Under the pieces are notes generated by a model, which worked only from the letters and a program-made list of their open reading frames with translations, made no database searches and was not told the origin of the DNA. The position numbers and the translations under genes are program-made. This document shows, piece after piece, positions 19,722 through 30,152 of a stretch of 64,000 bases of DNA. Source of the stretch: Ignatzschineria ureiclastica (lineage in GTDB: Bacteria; Pseudomonadota; Gammaproteobacteria; Cardiobacteriales; Wohlfahrtiimonadaceae); assembly GCF_003121845.1 (NCBI RefSeq), contig NZ_QEWQ01000004.1, positions 226,944 through 290,943 of the forward strand. Direction: 5' to 3'. Each line of letters begins with the position of its first letter. Within the stretch, counting starts at the first letter, position 1.

Positions 19722-20142
19722 GGAATGAACTCCTTTTATGAATAATTATTGAATATCAAATGATGTATTAATTACTTAATGAGGTTATTAATTTTAGTTT
19801 TAGTTTTAGTCTGAAATTGATTTGAGTCTTGAATTTGTACGATGAAACTATCATGCCACAAATTTAGAATAGAAACTACGTTTTAACTACATAAGGTTTT
19901 TTCTACCATAATCAAGGGATATAAGTGCGTCTATTTCAGCATGCTGTGAGTATTTTGAGCTAATTTACTGAAAATACACCTTTATATTATTTTTCTAGGT
20001 TCTCATTTTTGTGATCTCCTACATTTTTGTATAGAAAATAATCATTAATAGTCAGGTTTCGAAGCCTTTTAAAGCCATTGTGTATTCGGTCATGATGTTC
20101 AGTCATGAACAGTCATGAAAATAATAAAAGAGAGGGTTATTA
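19722..20142. other. Divergent intergenic region upstream of fumC
   Basis: AT-rich spacer of about 420 bases between fumC and the unknown 160-aa gene. It includes a triplicated TTTTAG hexamer around 19794-19811. No RNA gene or clear operator was recognised. Confidence 0.45.
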
Positions 20143-20625
20143 ATGATGTTATTTGAAGTGGTTCAAAACCGCCTACTATTTTTAGAATTAAGGCTCAATC
20201 AATGGCAAGATCAATGGGGCAATGCATATCAAAACGATATGAAATCAGGGAAATATTGTTTTATAGCGACTTGTTACCCATGGTTGCAGGGGGCTTTGCG
20301 CCTATTTGAGATGATTGTACAAAATGATTTAGTTGAGGATAATGAAGATCCTGATAATAATGAATTGAGAGCGTATTGCGAAGGGTTATTAATAGGTCGG
20401 TTAGTGGTTTTAGAAGAGTGTTACCAACTACACTATCAAGATATTTTAATGTTGGAAGAAGAGAAAAAGGAAAATGGTATAACTAAAAATCAGGAAGATG
20501 AAGGAATTATGACTTTGAATCATCTATTAGCACAAATAATTGAAATGATATCTAAGTATTTTAATGGTGAACTAGATAGTCATGATCATCTAGAGAATAT
20601 GAGGATATTGGTAAGTAAGAAATAA
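20143..20625 (+). CDS. Hypothetical protein, 160 aa
   Basis: I do not recognise this family. It is a soluble-looking, mostly helical and acidic protein with no signal peptide or membrane segment. A Cys pair (CFIATC) and a WLQGALRLFEM helix lie near residues 45-65; an acidic stretch (EDNEDPDNNE) lies near 68-76. The C-terminus is charged. A clear AGAGAGGG sits six bases before the first ATG, which supports translation. Codon use looks like its neighbours. The methyltransferase gene follows about 140 bases later on the same strand. Confidence 0.65.
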   Translation: MMLFEVVQNRLLFLELRLNQWQDQWGNAYQNDMKSGKYCFIATCYPWLQGALRLFEMIVQNDLVEDNEDPDNNELRAYCEGLLIGRLVVLEECYQLHYQDILMLEEEKKENGITKNQEDEGIMTLNHLLAQIIEMISKYFNGELDSHDHLENMRILVSKK

Positions 20626-20766
20626 GTAAGTAAGGAGATAAAGCATAGCCTTATCAGCATAGACTTAGAGTGTAAGAATAGTATGAAATCTAAATTTCTG
20701 AATTACTAAGAGAATATTGTAGAAATTTGCTATAATTTGCACACGAATTGTGAAAGGAAATGTGCA

Positions 20767-21324
20767 ATGGCACTAGATTACAAAAAACATTTAACATATC
20801 TTAATAGTTTTATTAGTTCTCCTCGTAGTGTAGGAACCCTTATTCCTTCATCTCCTGCTCTCTGCAAAACAATGGTCAATCAAGTGAATTGGCATCAAAA
20901 AGATCTAAAAATTGCTGAGCTCGGTGCCGGTGATGGAGTATTGACCAAACATATTCTCAAAGCAATGCCGATTGATTCAAAGCTTTTTGCTTATGAGATT
21001 AACCCCCATTTTTTTTCACATCTAGATGATTTGAAAGATACTCGTTTACAAATTTGTAAGGTTTCAGCGGAAAATCTCAATCAACCTTTTAATGTGATCT
21101 TCTCCTGTCTGCCTTTTCTCTCGTTACCGCTTCGTCTTTCGCTTCGTATTTTACGATCTGTGATGCGCGTGTTAGAAGAGACGGGTGGAAGTTTTATTCT
21201 TTTCCAATATACCCAGAAAATGGAGAAAGTCCTCTCTCGTTACTTCAATTGGGAGCGCGAGTATGTACTTAAAAATTTCCCTCCTGCTTATGTCTATCGT
21301 TGTAGAGTTAAAACAGAGAAATAG
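20767..21324 (+). CDS. Small class I SAM-dependent methyltransferase (phospholipid N-methyltransferase-like)
   Basis: About 185 aa. The N-terminus FISSPRSVGTLIPSSPALCKTM is typical of PmtA-like and rRNA-dimethyltransferase-like proteins, followed by SAM motif I AELGAGDGVLT, the acidic residue in AYEINPHF (motif II), and a motif IV-like SCLPFLSLP. This suggests a phospholipid N-methyltransferase (phosphatidylethanolamine to its methylated forms), but the true substrate is unproven and length is short. An upstream in-frame ATG at 20737 exists; I prefer 20767 because AAAGGA lies at the right distance and the family begins here. Transcription ends at the hairpin 21360-21388. Confidence 0.75.
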   Translation: MALDYKKHLTYLNSFISSPRSVGTLIPSSPALCKTMVNQVNWHQKDLKIAELGAGDGVLTKHILKAMPIDSKLFAYEINPHFFSHLDDLKDTRLQICKVSAENLNQPFNVIFSCLPFLSLPLRLSLRILRSVMRVLEETGGSFILFQYTQKMEKVLSRYFNWEREYVLKNFPPAYVYRCRVKTEK

Positions 21325-21359
21325 GCAAAAATGAGAGAAATAAGTGAATAATAAACAGA

Positions 21360-21388
21360 AAAGGGCAAGTATATAACACTTGCCCTTT
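21360..21388. terminator. Bidirectional terminator
   Basis: Perfect 11-bp stem AAAGGGCAAGT / ACTTGCCCTTT with a 7-base loop and T-rich flank on both strands. It lies between the convergent methyltransferase gene and the ABC export operon. Confidence 0.88.
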
Positions 21389-21433
21389 CTTATTTTAGAT
21401 AGGAATCAGTATAGGAATCACTGATGCCATTTA

Positions 21434-22564
21434 TTATGCCATTTGTCCAATGGTTGCTCTAAATCGACGATGTGCAAAATAGAAGAAGGCGCTACCAATA
21501 ATGAGTAGATAGAGCATCTGTGGCCAAACAATCGAAATGCCCGCACCTCTAAAGAGAATCGCTTTACCAAGTTCAATAAAGTGCGTTGTCGGCGCTATCA
21601 GCATAATATTTTGAATAAGCTCCGGCATACTTTCTCTTGCGGTCATTCCTCCTGATAACATCTGAAGCGGGACGAGTACTAAGAGTAGCAACATTCCAAA
21701 CTGTGGCATATTACGGGCAATCGTTGCTAAATAGATCCCCATTGATGTCGTTGCAAAAAGGTTTAATGCTGCACCTAGGATAAAGAGCCCGACAGATCCC
21801 TCAATAGGAACATTGAGCCAGCCTTGCACGACAAAAATAAGGGAGAGTGAAGCGGCAATCAGAACCACAAGCCCCATAGACCAAACTTTTGAGAGCATAA
21901 TTTCAAAAGGTGTGAGCGGCATAACTAATAGATGTTCAATTGTCCCTCGTTCTCGCTCACGAATCACTGCCGCGCCTGTGAGAATAATCGAGAGCATTGT
22001 GATCAGATTTATGACTTCATTAAGCGCTCCAAACCAAGCAGCAGTGAGGTTTGGATTAAACCGCATTCTTTCAGTCAAATTTACTGGAAAAATTGTTTTT
22101 TGGCGCTCTCTTGCTAAGTATTCATTTACTTCACCATTAATGATCTGATTGATAATCATATTACCGGTAAAGCCTTGGGTCATACGGGTTGCATCAATAT
22201 TGAGTTGCATCGTCGGTGTGCGATCTCCTAAGAGATCTTGTTGGAATGAAGGGGGGATATTGAGTACGAAAGTATATTGTCCCTTGTCCATACCGATATC
22301 CATCTCATCAAGTGTAATATTATCAGGTAACGTAAATTGAGGCGGGTAGAAAGCTCCTTGAATTCGTTCTGAAAGTGTTGAACGATCTTCATCCACGACA
22401 GCAATACTCGCATTTTGTAAACCATCAGGCACCGCTGTTGCCGCTGTATAAACAGATACCGTAAAAGTAAAGGCGATTAGCACTAAGAGAAAAGGATCCC
22501 GGATTAAGCTCCATAGTTCTTTAATGCCAAGATTATAGATATTTTGAATATACGTTTTATTCAT
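21434..22564 (-). CDS. yhhJ: ABC-2 type exporter permease, YhhJ-like
   Basis: About 376-aa inner-membrane permease. One N-terminal hydrophobic segment is followed by a large periplasmic region (roughly residues 40-170), then five or six clustered segments, the ABC2_membrane_3 layout. Motifs include RERERGTIEHLLVMPLTPFEIMLSK before the membrane block and a late GGMTARESMPE. It corresponds to E. coli YhhJ, third gene of yhiI-rbbA-yhhJ. The start is the ATG at 22564, one base after the RbbA stop and preceded by AGGA; a longer frame reaching 22597 would overlap rbbA and lacks a site. The near-contact implies translational coupling. Confidence 0.87.
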   Translation of the reverse strand: MNKTYIQNIYNLGIKELWSLIRDPFLLVLIAFTFTVSVYTAATAVPDGLQNASIAVVDEDRSTLSERIQGAFYPPQFTLPDNITLDEMDIGMDKGQYTFVLNIPPSFQQDLLGDRTPTMQLNIDATRMTQGFTGNMIINQIINGEVNEYLARERQKTIFPVNLTERMRFNPNLTAAWFGALNEVINLITMLSIILTGAAVIRERERGTIEHLLVMPLTPFEIMLSKVWSMGLVVLIAASLSLIFVVQGWLNVPIEGSVGLFILGAALNLFATTSMGIYLATIARNMPQFGMLLLLVLVPLQMLSGGMTARESMPELIQNIMLIAPTTHFIELGKAILFRGAGISIVWPQMLYLLIIGSAFFYFAHRRFRATIGQMA

Positions 22565-22565
22565 C

Positions 22566-25325
22566 TTAGGAATCCTGTTTTTTGAGTAAAAGAACACTGA
22601 AGAGAATAATCAGCGGCCCACCAATCATCAGAATAAAAAGTTCACTATGAAGATCTTGGAAGTAGAGTGCTTTATTGAAGATACCACGAGATATAGTCAA
22701 CATATGTGATGCGGGATAGATTTCCCCAATAATACGTCCCATTCCCTCTAATGAACTCACAGGATTAAGCATACCGGCGAATTGAATTGCGGGAATTAAG
22801 GTTCCGATAATGGTGAAGAACATTGCACCAATTTGACTCTTCGTAAAACTTGAGGCAAAAAGTCCAAATCCTGTAGAGAATACAGAGAAGAAGAATGCAG
22901 CAAGTGTCAGCGTTAATAGGCTACCTTTAACCGGTACGCCAAAGAGCATCAATGCTAAGAAGATCATCAGAATAAAATTGAACATTGAAACGATAATATA
23001 CGGGATTTGCTTTCCTAATAAGAATTCAAATTTACTCACCGGTGTCACATAGAGATTAAGAATAGAACCAAGCTCTTTCTCTCGAACGACTGAGAGCGCT
23101 GCTAACATTGCCGGGATTAACAGTAACATAATCGGAATCACCGCAGGGACAATCGCTATTAAACTTTTAACATCAGGATTATACCGATAACGAACCTCTA
23201 CATTAAAGCTTTCGGGAAGGTCTAATCCATAATTATATTTCGCTTCTTTCTTGAGCCAATCTAAATGCATTCCTTGGACATAACCTCGGATAGTCTCGGC
23301 GCGTTGTGGCATCGCACCATCAATCCAAACACCAATTTCAACCGGCGCCCCACGGGCAACATCTCGTGCAAAGTTAGGCGGAATTTCAATAGCTAATGCG
23401 ATCTCTGCGCTTCGCATTCGTTCATCAAGTTGGTCATAATCGTAAATAGGGTCTTGTTCAACGAAGTAACGGGAGCCTGCAATATTATTGACATAGCTTG
23501 TGCTTAGTGCAGTCTGATCTCGGTCTAAGATTGCATAGGGCAGATCTTCTACGTCCATGGTAATACCGTAGCCGATCGTGGCCATCAGGATCAAAGAACC
23601 TAATAGGGCTAATGTGGCACGAACCGGATCTCGGCGTAATTCTAACGCTTCTCGCCAAGTGTAGCTTAGTAATCGTTGAATACTAAAACGTTTTGGTTTT
23701 GCTTCGGCTTCCTGATCGGCTTTTTCAGGATCAATTTCTCCTGTAATGCGCGTCTCTTTCGCTTCTTCATCGGAAGGAATATCATCACCAGCACCGGCAT
23801 CTAATAGATACTTAATAAAGGCTTCTTCTAATGTGTCTGTACCTTGTTTAACGATGAGATTTTCAGGTGTATCACTATCGAGCACTTCGCCGGCATGCAT
23901 CATTGACATACGATCGCAGCGCAGTGCTTCATTCATAAAGTGGGTTGAGATAAAGATTGTTACCCCATCTTTACGCGAAAGTTCGATGAGTAAGCGCCAG
24001 AAATTATCCCGCGCAACTGGGTCAACCCCCGATGTCGGCTCATCAAGAATCAGCAATTCAGGTTTATGCACCATCGCAACGGCAAGCGAAAGTCTTTGGC
24101 GCATTCCAAGCGGAATATCATCTGGGAGTTTCTCTAATACCGCTTGAAGGTCAAAGCGTTCGACCATCTCTGCAACACGATCATCGATTTGATCTGCAGG
24201 CACATGGAAGAGCTTAGCATGGAGCACCAAGTTCTGTATTACGGTTAATTCACTATAGAGTGAGAAGGCTTGCGACATATAGCCAACACGTTTGCGCGTA
24301 TTGATATCTTCAGAATCAATCTCTTGCCCAAAGAGCCAAGCTTGTCCCTCGCTCACAGGAAGAAGGCCTGTCAGCATCTTCATTGTAGTGGATTTACCAC
24401 AACCATTTGACCCCAAGAAACCGAAAATTTCTCCTTTTTTAATCTCAAAACTCACATGATTAACGGCGGTGAAATCCCCAAATTTTTTGGTTAATCCGTC
24501 AGCTTTGATTGCAGTAGGTGTATCTTCTGTTAACTCAAGCGGAGGCACTACAATGGGCTCATAACCCTCTTTTTTCTCATCAGGAAGAAGATCGATAAAG
24601 GCGGCTTCCAAATTATCTGTATTCGTTCGTTCTAGTAATTCTTTAGGAGTACCGGTGGCTAAGATCTTGCCATCATCCATCGCCACTAACCAATCGAAAC
24701 GCTCGGCTTCATCCATATAGGCTGTAGCGACCATCACGCTCATTGAAGGGCGCTCTTTGCGAATACGATTAATGAGATCCCAGAATTGAGAGCGAGCTAA
24801 TGGGTCAACGCCAGTTGTCGGTTCATCGAGGATCAGTAGATCAGGATCATGAATCAGTGCACAGCAGAGGCCTAGTTTTTGTTTCATCCCGCCGGAGAGT
24901 TTTCCAGCAGGGCGATCTAAGAATTTATAGAGACCGGTACTTTTAGTGAGATCATCAATTCTGCGCCGGCGTTCTTGATCATCATGACCAAAGAGACGAC
25001 CGAAAAATTGTAGGTTTTCTTCTACCGATAGCGTAGGGTAGAGATTTTTCCCGAGACCTTGGGGCATATAGGCGATACGTGGACAGATTCGATCTCGTAC
25101 TGATTTCTCTCGCATATCACCATCTAGAACAATCACTTCACCTGTTTGAATGGCTCGTGCGCCAGAGATCAGAGAGAGAAGCGTTGATTTACCGACACCA
25201 TCAGGACCGATCATGCCGGTTATAATTCCGCTAGGAATTTCAATAGAGAGGTTATCTAATGCTAGATTTTCCCCATAATTAAAAGAGACATCTTTCACCG
25301 AAACAACGGATTTATTCATCTGCAT
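22566..25325 (-). CDS. rbbA: RbbA-type ABC transporter: two ATPase domains fused to an ABC-2 permease
   Basis: About 919 aa (E. coli RbbA 911). Two ABC ATPase domains come first: Walker [11 protein letters not shown] then signature [13 protein letters not shown] and Walker [14 protein letters not shown]; then [14 protein letters not shown], a second signature [14 protein letters not shown] (degenerate: LGMRQ replaces LSGGQ) and [13 protein letters not shown]. The last 350 residues are an ABC2 membrane domain with a large extracytoplasmic loop. RbbA has been linked to ribosomes in E. coli, but the operon context favours export by a YhiI-RbbA-YhhJ complex. The start at 25325 has AAGGA nine bases upstream; an ATG-less extension to 25391 is less likely. 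Confidence 0.9.
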   Translation of the reverse strand: MQMNKSVVSVKDVSFNYGENLALDNLSIEIPSGIITGMIGPDGVGKSTLLSLISGARAIQTGEVIVLDGDMREKSVRDRICPRIAYMPQGLGKNLYPTLSVEENLQFFGRLFGHDDQERRRRIDDLTKSTGLYKFLDRPAGKLSGGMKQKLGLCCALIHDPDLLILDEPTTGVDPLARSQFWDLINRIRKERPSMSVMVATAYMDEAERFDWLVAMDDGKILATGTPKELLERTNTDNLEAAFIDLLPDEKKEGYEPIVVPPLELTEDTPTAIKADGLTKKFGDFTAVNHVSFEIKKGEIFGFLGSNGCGKSTTMKMLTGLLPVSEGQAWLFGQEIDSEDINTRKRVGYMSQAFSLYSELTVIQNLVLHAKLFHVPADQIDDRVAEMVERFDLQAVLEKLPDDIPLGMRQRLSLAVAMVHKPELLILDEPTSGVDPVARDNFWRLLIELSRKDGVTIFISTHFMNEALRCDRMSMMHAGEVLDSDTPENLIVKQGTDTLEEAFIKYLLDAGAGDDIPSDEEAKETRITGEIDPEKADQEAEAKPKRFSIQRLLSYTWREALELRRDPVRATLALLGSLILMATIGYGITMDVEDLPYAILDRDQTALSTSYVNNIAGSRYFVEQDPIYDYDQLDERMRSAEIALAIEIPPNFARDVARGAPVEIGVWIDGAMPQRAETIRGYVQGMHLDWLKKEAKYNYGLDLPESFNVEVRYRYNPDVKSLIAIVPAVIPIMLLLIPAMLAALSVVREKELGSILNLYVTPVSKFEFLLGKQIPYIIVSMFNFILMIFLALMLFGVPVKGSLLTLTLAAFFFSVFSTGFGLFASSFTKSQIGAMFFTIIGTLIPAIQFAGMLNPVSSLEGMGRIIGEIYPASHMLTISRGIFNKALYFQDLHSELFILMIGGPLIILFSVLLLKKQDS

Positions 25326-25347
25326 CGTTGAATATCCTTTTTTAAAA

Positions 25348-25360
25348 TGACTACAAACGT
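25348..25360 (-). promoter_or_regulatory. TGACTACAAACGT box before rbbA
   Basis: TGACTACAAACGT, one of four near-identical 13-mers in the window, 23-35 bases upstream of the rbbA start. In this copy CTAC-AAAC-GTAG forms a small inverted repeat. Function is unknown; a regulator site or a fragment of a dispersed repeat are both possible. Confidence 0.4.
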
Positions 25361-25730
25361 AGGGTAAATTGCGCCTATTTTGAATCCCCACAATTTCTCA
25401 TCAGCTCAAAAATCCCTCATAAACAGACAGAACCTATTTCTAAAATGATTCATTTCTCAAATATTGATGAGTAGTTAATTCTAGTTCTATATTTAGTTCT
25501 ATATTCTAAAAATTATGCCATATCAAATATATTGAATAATGGTGAGATCAGATAAGGGCAGAGTACTGAAATTTATTGGGGTAACAGTAGGGGACTTCTA
25601 TTGGTAATAGGATTGTGATTAACATCCGTATAAAACCGCTGATAAAAATCCCCGACTATCATTACTAATTATTGCTGATTGTTATAGAGTATGACTACAA
25701 ACATAGCATTATAGGCACATTGATGATCTA
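25361..25730. other. yhiI-rbbA spacer
   Basis: About 370 bases between two genes that would be expected to be close together. It holds another copy of the box (TGACTACAAACAT, 25692-25704) and a tandem TAGTTCTATAT repeat near 25480-25510. No gene is seen. The long gap means rbbA may have its own promoter. Confidence 0.4.
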
Positions 25731-26843
25731 CTACTGATTTGAAGTAGGAGCAGTCAGCTCGGCTGCTTCTTCAATCAGTGGGCCATCTAAGAATGCTGGC
25801 CACTTTTTATCAGGATCAGCTTTAATGTAAGCTTCACCGGTTACCCCAGTTTTAATATATTTTTGATAGCGATCGAGTAATTCATGTGGAATTTTGGCTT
25901 TCACGCGATACATCAATTTTTGACGCTCATTTTGAGTCTCCACTGTTTTAGGCGTAAATTGCGCTTCAGGAGATACAAAGGTGACACGTGCAGGAATCGG
26001 CATATCAGGTGCAACATCTAACACGATGCGAACTTCAGTCCCATCTTTTTCACCCTCAACTAACATTCCTGTATATTCTGTGGGTACGAAGAAGGTCATG
26101 TAGACTTTCGAGAGATCAAGAAGATTGAGCACTTTACCGCCCGCGCCTAATACTTCTGAAGGTTCAGAAATACGATATTGAATACGACCAGTAACAGGTG
26201 CTGTTAACGCACTATCTTTGATATCCGCTTTTACACGATTAATCGTTGCTTCTGCTGCAGAGACTTGGGATTGTGCAGCAACATATTGTGCTTTAGCAGC
26301 ATCGATCGCAGCTTGTGCGGCAGCAACTTGAGATTCAGCTGTGGCAACATCAGAGCGAGAGACACGAGTCAGTGCTTCTTGATCATCAAACTCCTGTTCT
26401 GTGGTTGCACCTTTTTTCACAAGTGTCTGAATTCTTTTGAGTTTACGCTCAGCGGCATAGAGCTTACTTTCCGCTGCAGAAACAGCTGCTTCTGCCGCAA
26501 CTTTATCACTTTCACGAGCCGCAACGACCGCTTTAGCAGAATTAGCCTGATGTTGTGCTTGTTCATAATAGGCTTTTGCTTCTGCAAGTTGGGCTTCTAA
26601 GGAATCGAGTTGCATGATTGCTAATAATTGACCCTCTTCAACATAATCACCTTCATCTACAAGAATTTGGTCAACACGACCTGGAAGCTTAGTCGCGATA
26701 TCAAGTGGTGTGACTTCAATACGTCCATTGGCTTTAATAAATCCTTCGACCGGATCTCGATTCAGAATAAAATTGGCAATAATAATCAGAACAATAATGA
26801 CAATGCCGATAATGATATATTTAGTGCGGTTGCTTTTTTGCAT
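25731..26843 (-). CDS. yhiI: HlyD-family membrane fusion protein, YhiI-like
   Basis: About 370-aa periplasmic adaptor anchored by one N-terminal transmembrane segment (about residues 9-28). A split lipoyl/biotinyl domain (GRVDQILVDEGDYVEEGQLLAIMQ) flanks a long alanine-rich alpha-helical hairpin, residues about 75-210. A beta-barrel region follows (DSALTAPVTGRIQYRISEPSEVL). The C-terminus is charged. It would link the RbbA/YhhJ inner-membrane pump to an outer-membrane TolC-like channel; none is in the window. Start at the ATG 26843 with AAGGGG five bases upstream; the longer frame to 26858 begins with TTG and has no site. First gene of the leftward operon. Confidence 0.88.
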   Translation of the reverse strand: MQKSNRTKYIIIGIVIIVLIIIANFILNRDPVEGFIKANGRIEVTPLDIATKLPGRVDQILVDEGDYVEEGQLLAIMQLDSLEAQLAEAKAYYEQAQHQANSAKAVVAARESDKVAAEAAVSAAESKLYAAERKLKRIQTLVKKGATTEQEFDDQEALTRVSRSDVATAESQVAAAQAAIDAAKAQYVAAQSQVSAAEATINRVKADIKDSALTAPVTGRIQYRISEPSEVLGAGGKVLNLLDLSKVYMTFFVPTEYTGMLVEGEKDGTEVRIVLDVAPDMPIPARVTFVSPEAQFTPKTVETQNERQKLMYRVKAKIPHELLDRYQKYIKTGVTGEAYIKADPDKKWPAFLDGPLIEEAAELTAPTSNQ

Positions 26844-26928
26844 ATTAGCCCCTTCCAATTGTGTTGATAGATCGCTGTTTGCGATATAGGTAAAATCAAT
26901 ATTTGAAACATGAATGAGACAATTTTAA

Positions 26929-27021
26929 TGACTACAAACGTGGGTTTGTTACTGTCATAGTGAAGTAGTACTTTCTTCTTATCCCCACATTCTAACGTAA
27001 ATAATTAAGAATGACAGTAAC
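26929..27021 (-). promoter_or_regulatory. Candidate regulatory region of the yhiI-rbbA-yhhJ operon
   Basis: Starting 86 bases upstream of the yhiI ATG there is a TGACTACAAACGT box (26929-26941). Next to it are two perfect 11-base inverted arms, GTTACTGTCAT (26948-26958) and ATGACAGTAAC (27011-27021), separated by 52 bases. Paired inverted sites about six helical turns apart would suit a regulator that loops DNA. No regulator gene is adjacent. The arms are seen directly; the function is inference. Confidence 0.45.
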
Positions 27022-27407
27022 TTATGACAAAAACTCACGAAAAAAATAGCTTATTTACTAGATAGGAATAATAAAACTGATTGATTATTAATTGATGAAT
27101 AGTCATTCTTGAAATCAATATTATGATTTTTTGTGTAGAAATTTGAATTTTATAAAAAAATAAACAGAATTGGATCCACCATATTTGATCTGAAAGTAGA
27201 TGAATAGTTTTAGAAAAGTAGGGCAGTTTAGCTATATTGTGATAACAGAATATAACGATATTTGATAAATCAGGAAATAAGTCGTTCTTGTAAGAATAAT
27301 TATCATTTTGTGTCACTATCCAAATAGCAATTTGTAAATAATAGATTACAAATAAAGCGGGAATTTATTCACAAATATTTAAAAATGTGAAAATTGGACA
27401 TATAAAA
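27022..27407. other. AT-rich intergenic region
   Basis: Very AT-rich spacer between the yhiI promoter area and the alaS terminator. A 93-codon frame on the minus strand (27035-27316) has low-complexity hydrophobic composition, no ribosome binding site and no recognisable domain, so I do not call it a gene. Confidence 0.5.
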
Positions 27408-27433
27408 AAGACCCATATAACAATATGAGTCTT
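27408..27433 (-). terminator. Terminator downstream of alaS
   Basis: Stem AAGACCCATAT / ATATGAGTCTT (one mismatch), 4-base loop, followed on the minus strand by TTTTTTA. It lies about 110 bases past the alaS stop. Confidence 0.75.
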
Positions 27434-27545
27434 CCTTAGGCTATCTAATAAATAGATCAGAATATTTCTGGCTTTATTACTACTGCTTTCTACTTTTTTC
27501 TACTTTTTTAGATGATCAATAGAAAATTAAATGCTTATAAAGTCG

Positions 27546-30152
27546 TTATCCTAATTTTGCTTTGATCCATTCATCAGCAGCTTTAAAGGCTTGCGGAATC
27601 TCTTGTGGATTGCTACCAGCGCCTGTTGCTGAATCTGGGCGACCACCACCTTTACCGCCAACAATAGTCGCTGCAATATTGAGCAATTCTCCCGCTTTGA
27701 TCGTGCTGGTTAAAGCTTTATCAACGCCGGCAACAATGGCAACGCGTCCATCCACTTCACTCATAAGCAGGGTAATTCCTTGTGTTTCTGCTTGGAGATT
27801 ATCGCAAAGCTCACGCAGTGAACGACTATCAGCGCCATCGACTTTCGCAAGGATCACTTTGACATCATGAATCACTTCTGCTTTACCTAAAATTGCCCCA
27901 CGATTTGCAAATACGAGTTTTGATTGTAATTGTGCAAGCTCTTTGCGAAGTGATTTACTCTCATCAAGCGCTTGTTCAACGCGGCTTGTAATATGGGCAC
28001 TATCTGTTTTAAGTGTCGCGCCTAAATGATGAAGTGTTGCGCTCTCTTCAAGCATAATTTCCACTGCTTGTCCGCCAGTCACTGCTTCAATACGACGAAC
28101 ACCTGCTGCGATTCCAGTTTCTTGGGTAATTTTGAAGAGCCCGATATCACCGGTTGCAGCAACATGAGTCCCGCCACAAAGCTCAATCGATCCACCCATT
28201 TCAACCACACGAACTTGATCCCCATATTTTTCACCAAAAAGTGCCATTGCACCTTTCGCTTTCGCATCATCAATGGCCATCTCTTCAATCAGAATAGGAT
28301 CATTTTGACGAATTGCTTCATTCACCATTCGCTCAATATTTTGCAGTTCAGCAAAGCTCACAGGCTTATTGTGAGAGAAGTCAAAACGTAGACGCTCATC
28401 CGTCACCAGAGAACCTTTCTGTTCAATATGGCTACCGAGCAATGTTTGTAATGCTTTATGCAATAAATGCGTTGCCGAGTGATTCTTACGAATCAAATTA
28501 CGACGACTATTATCAATTTCTGCCGTTACTTTGGCAGATTTAGAGATCGAGCCTTCGGTAACAACGCCGATATGGAGGAAGATATCTTGCTGTTTTTTCG
28601 TGTCTTTCACTAAGAATGTGAAGCCATCCCCTTTAATGGTTCCGGTATCGCCCACTTGCCCCCCTGATTCCCCATAAAATGGGGTTTCAGTTAAGACAAT
28701 CATCGCTTCATCACCGTTGTGGATCTGATCTACTTCTTCACCATTCACTAAGATAGCATGAATTTCAGCCTCGCTATCTGCTTGTTCATAGCCTTTAAAT
28801 GCTGTTTGAGCGAGATGATCAATTTTAAGGAGTTTTTCTGCCCCAAAGTTACTTGCCGCACGAGCACGCTCTCTCTGCTCTTCCATACAGCGCTCAAAAC
28901 CTGCCATATCGAGCGTTAAATCTTGTTCTCGTGCAATATCATTGGTCAAATCGACAGGGAAACCGTAAGTATCATAGAGTTTGAAAATGGTTTCGCCTTG
29001 AATTTCTTTAGATTTGAGGTTCGCAATATCTGCTTCTAATAATTTAAGACCATTTTCAAGGGTAGTAGAGAAGCGTTTCTCTTCTTCTTTAATAGTTTCG
29101 ATAATGAAATCTTGTTTCTCGACTAATTGTGGATAGGCTTCTCCCATCTCTTTCACAAGTGCCGGTACAATTTTGTAGAAGAAGAGATCTTTTTGGCCTA
29201 ACTTATAACCATGACGAATCGCGCGGCGAATAATCCGGCGAAGCACATAGCCACGACCTTCATTAGAAGGCAAAATGCCATCGGCAATTAAGAAAGAGAC
29301 GGAACGAATATGATCGCTCAAAACCTTTAGTGAATTATTATTTAAATCTTTGATACCCACTGCATCGGCAGAGGCTTGAATTAAGTTCACAAAGAGATCG
29401 ATCTCATAGTTACTATGTACTTTTTGGAGAATCGCCGAAATACGCTCTAATCCCATTCCGGTATCGATTGAGGGATTTGGCAATGGATGCAAAGTACCTT
29501 CTTCATCGCGGTTAAACTGCATAAAGACAAGGTTCCAGATCTCAATAAAGCGATCGCCATCTTCTTCTGCTGATCCTGGAGGGCCACCCCAGATATGATC
29601 GCCATGATCGTAGAAAATTTCAGAGCAAGGTCCACAAGGCCCTGTATCGCCCATTTGCCAGAAGTTATCAGAACCCCCATCGGCTTTATCACCAATGCGG
29701 ATAATCTTCTCTGCCGGAACGCCAATCACTTTATTCCAAATATCAAAAGCTTCATCATCGGTATGATAAACCGTTACGAGGAGCTTTTCTGCAGGAAGAT
29801 TGTAAACCGTTGTTAACAATTCCCACGCATAAGTGATCGCTTTCTCTTTGAAGTAATCTCCAAAGCTGAAGTTTCCGAGCATCTCAAAAAAAGTATGATG
29901 ACGTGCGGTAAAACCCACATTTTCAAGATCATTATGCTTACCGCCAGCACGAACACATTTTTGTGCGGTGGTTGCGGTCTTATAATCCCGTTTCTCTAAA
30001 CCGAGGAAACAATCTTTAAATTGATTCATACCGGCATTAGTAAAAAGTAGCGTAGGGTCATTCGCTGGGAGTAGAGAACTAGAAGCAACTTCTCGATGTC
30101 CTTTACTGACAAAGAAGTCGATAAATTTACGGCGTATTTCGTTAGTCTTCAT
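27546..30152 (-). CDS. alaS: Alanyl-tRNA synthetase
   Basis: Charges tRNA-Ala; class II synthetase, 868 aa (E. coli 876). The N-terminal catalytic domain begins [19 protein letters not shown] and includes the motif 2 region [13 protein letters not shown]. The editing domain has the zinc-binding pairs [11 protein letters not shown] and CGGTH, and the C-terminal C-Ala domain ends in [15 protein letters not shown]. The start is set at the ATG at 30152; the frame continues upstream to 30200 with 16 extra residues that no family member needs. No strong Shine-Dalgarno sequence is visible before this ATG. recX/recA, often near alaS, are absent. Confidence 0.97.
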   Translation of the reverse strand: MKTNEIRRKFIDFFVSKGHREVASSSLLPANDPTLLFTNAGMNQFKDCFLGLEKRDYKTATTAQKCVRAGGKHNDLENVGFTARHHTFFEMLGNFSFGDYFKEKAITYAWELLTTVYNLPAEKLLVTVYHTDDEAFDIWNKVIGVPAEKIIRIGDKADGGSDNFWQMGDTGPCGPCSEIFYDHGDHIWGGPPGSAEEDGDRFIEIWNLVFMQFNRDEEGTLHPLPNPSIDTGMGLERISAILQKVHSNYEIDLFVNLIQASADAVGIKDLNNNSLKVLSDHIRSVSFLIADGILPSNEGRGYVLRRIIRRAIRHGYKLGQKDLFFYKIVPALVKEMGEAYPQLVEKQDFIIETIKEEEKRFSTTLENGLKLLEADIANLKSKEIQGETIFKLYDTYGFPVDLTNDIAREQDLTLDMAGFERCMEEQRERARAASNFGAEKLLKIDHLAQTAFKGYEQADSEAEIHAILVNGEEVDQIHNGDEAMIVLTETPFYGESGGQVGDTGTIKGDGFTFLVKDTKKQQDIFLHIGVVTEGSISKSAKVTAEIDNSRRNLIRKNHSATHLLHKALQTLLGSHIEQKGSLVTDERLRFDFSHNKPVSFAELQNIERMVNEAIRQNDPILIEEMAIDDAKAKGAMALFGEKYGDQVRVVEMGGSIELCGGTHVAATGDIGLFKITQETGIAAGVRRIEAVTGGQAVEIMLEESATLHHLGATLKTDSAHITSRVEQALDESKSLRKELAQLQSKLVFANRGAILGKAEVIHDVKVILAKVDGADSRSLRELCDNLQAETQGITLLMSEVDGRVAIVAGVDKALTSTIKAGELLNIAATIVGGKGGGRPDSATGAGSNPQEIPQAFKAADEWIKAKLG

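Noticed and set aside
27035-27316. 93-codon minus-strand frame in the yhiI-alaS gap
   Set aside because: Extremely AT-rich, no ribosome binding site, no conserved-looking sequence, and biased composition typical of a random open frame.
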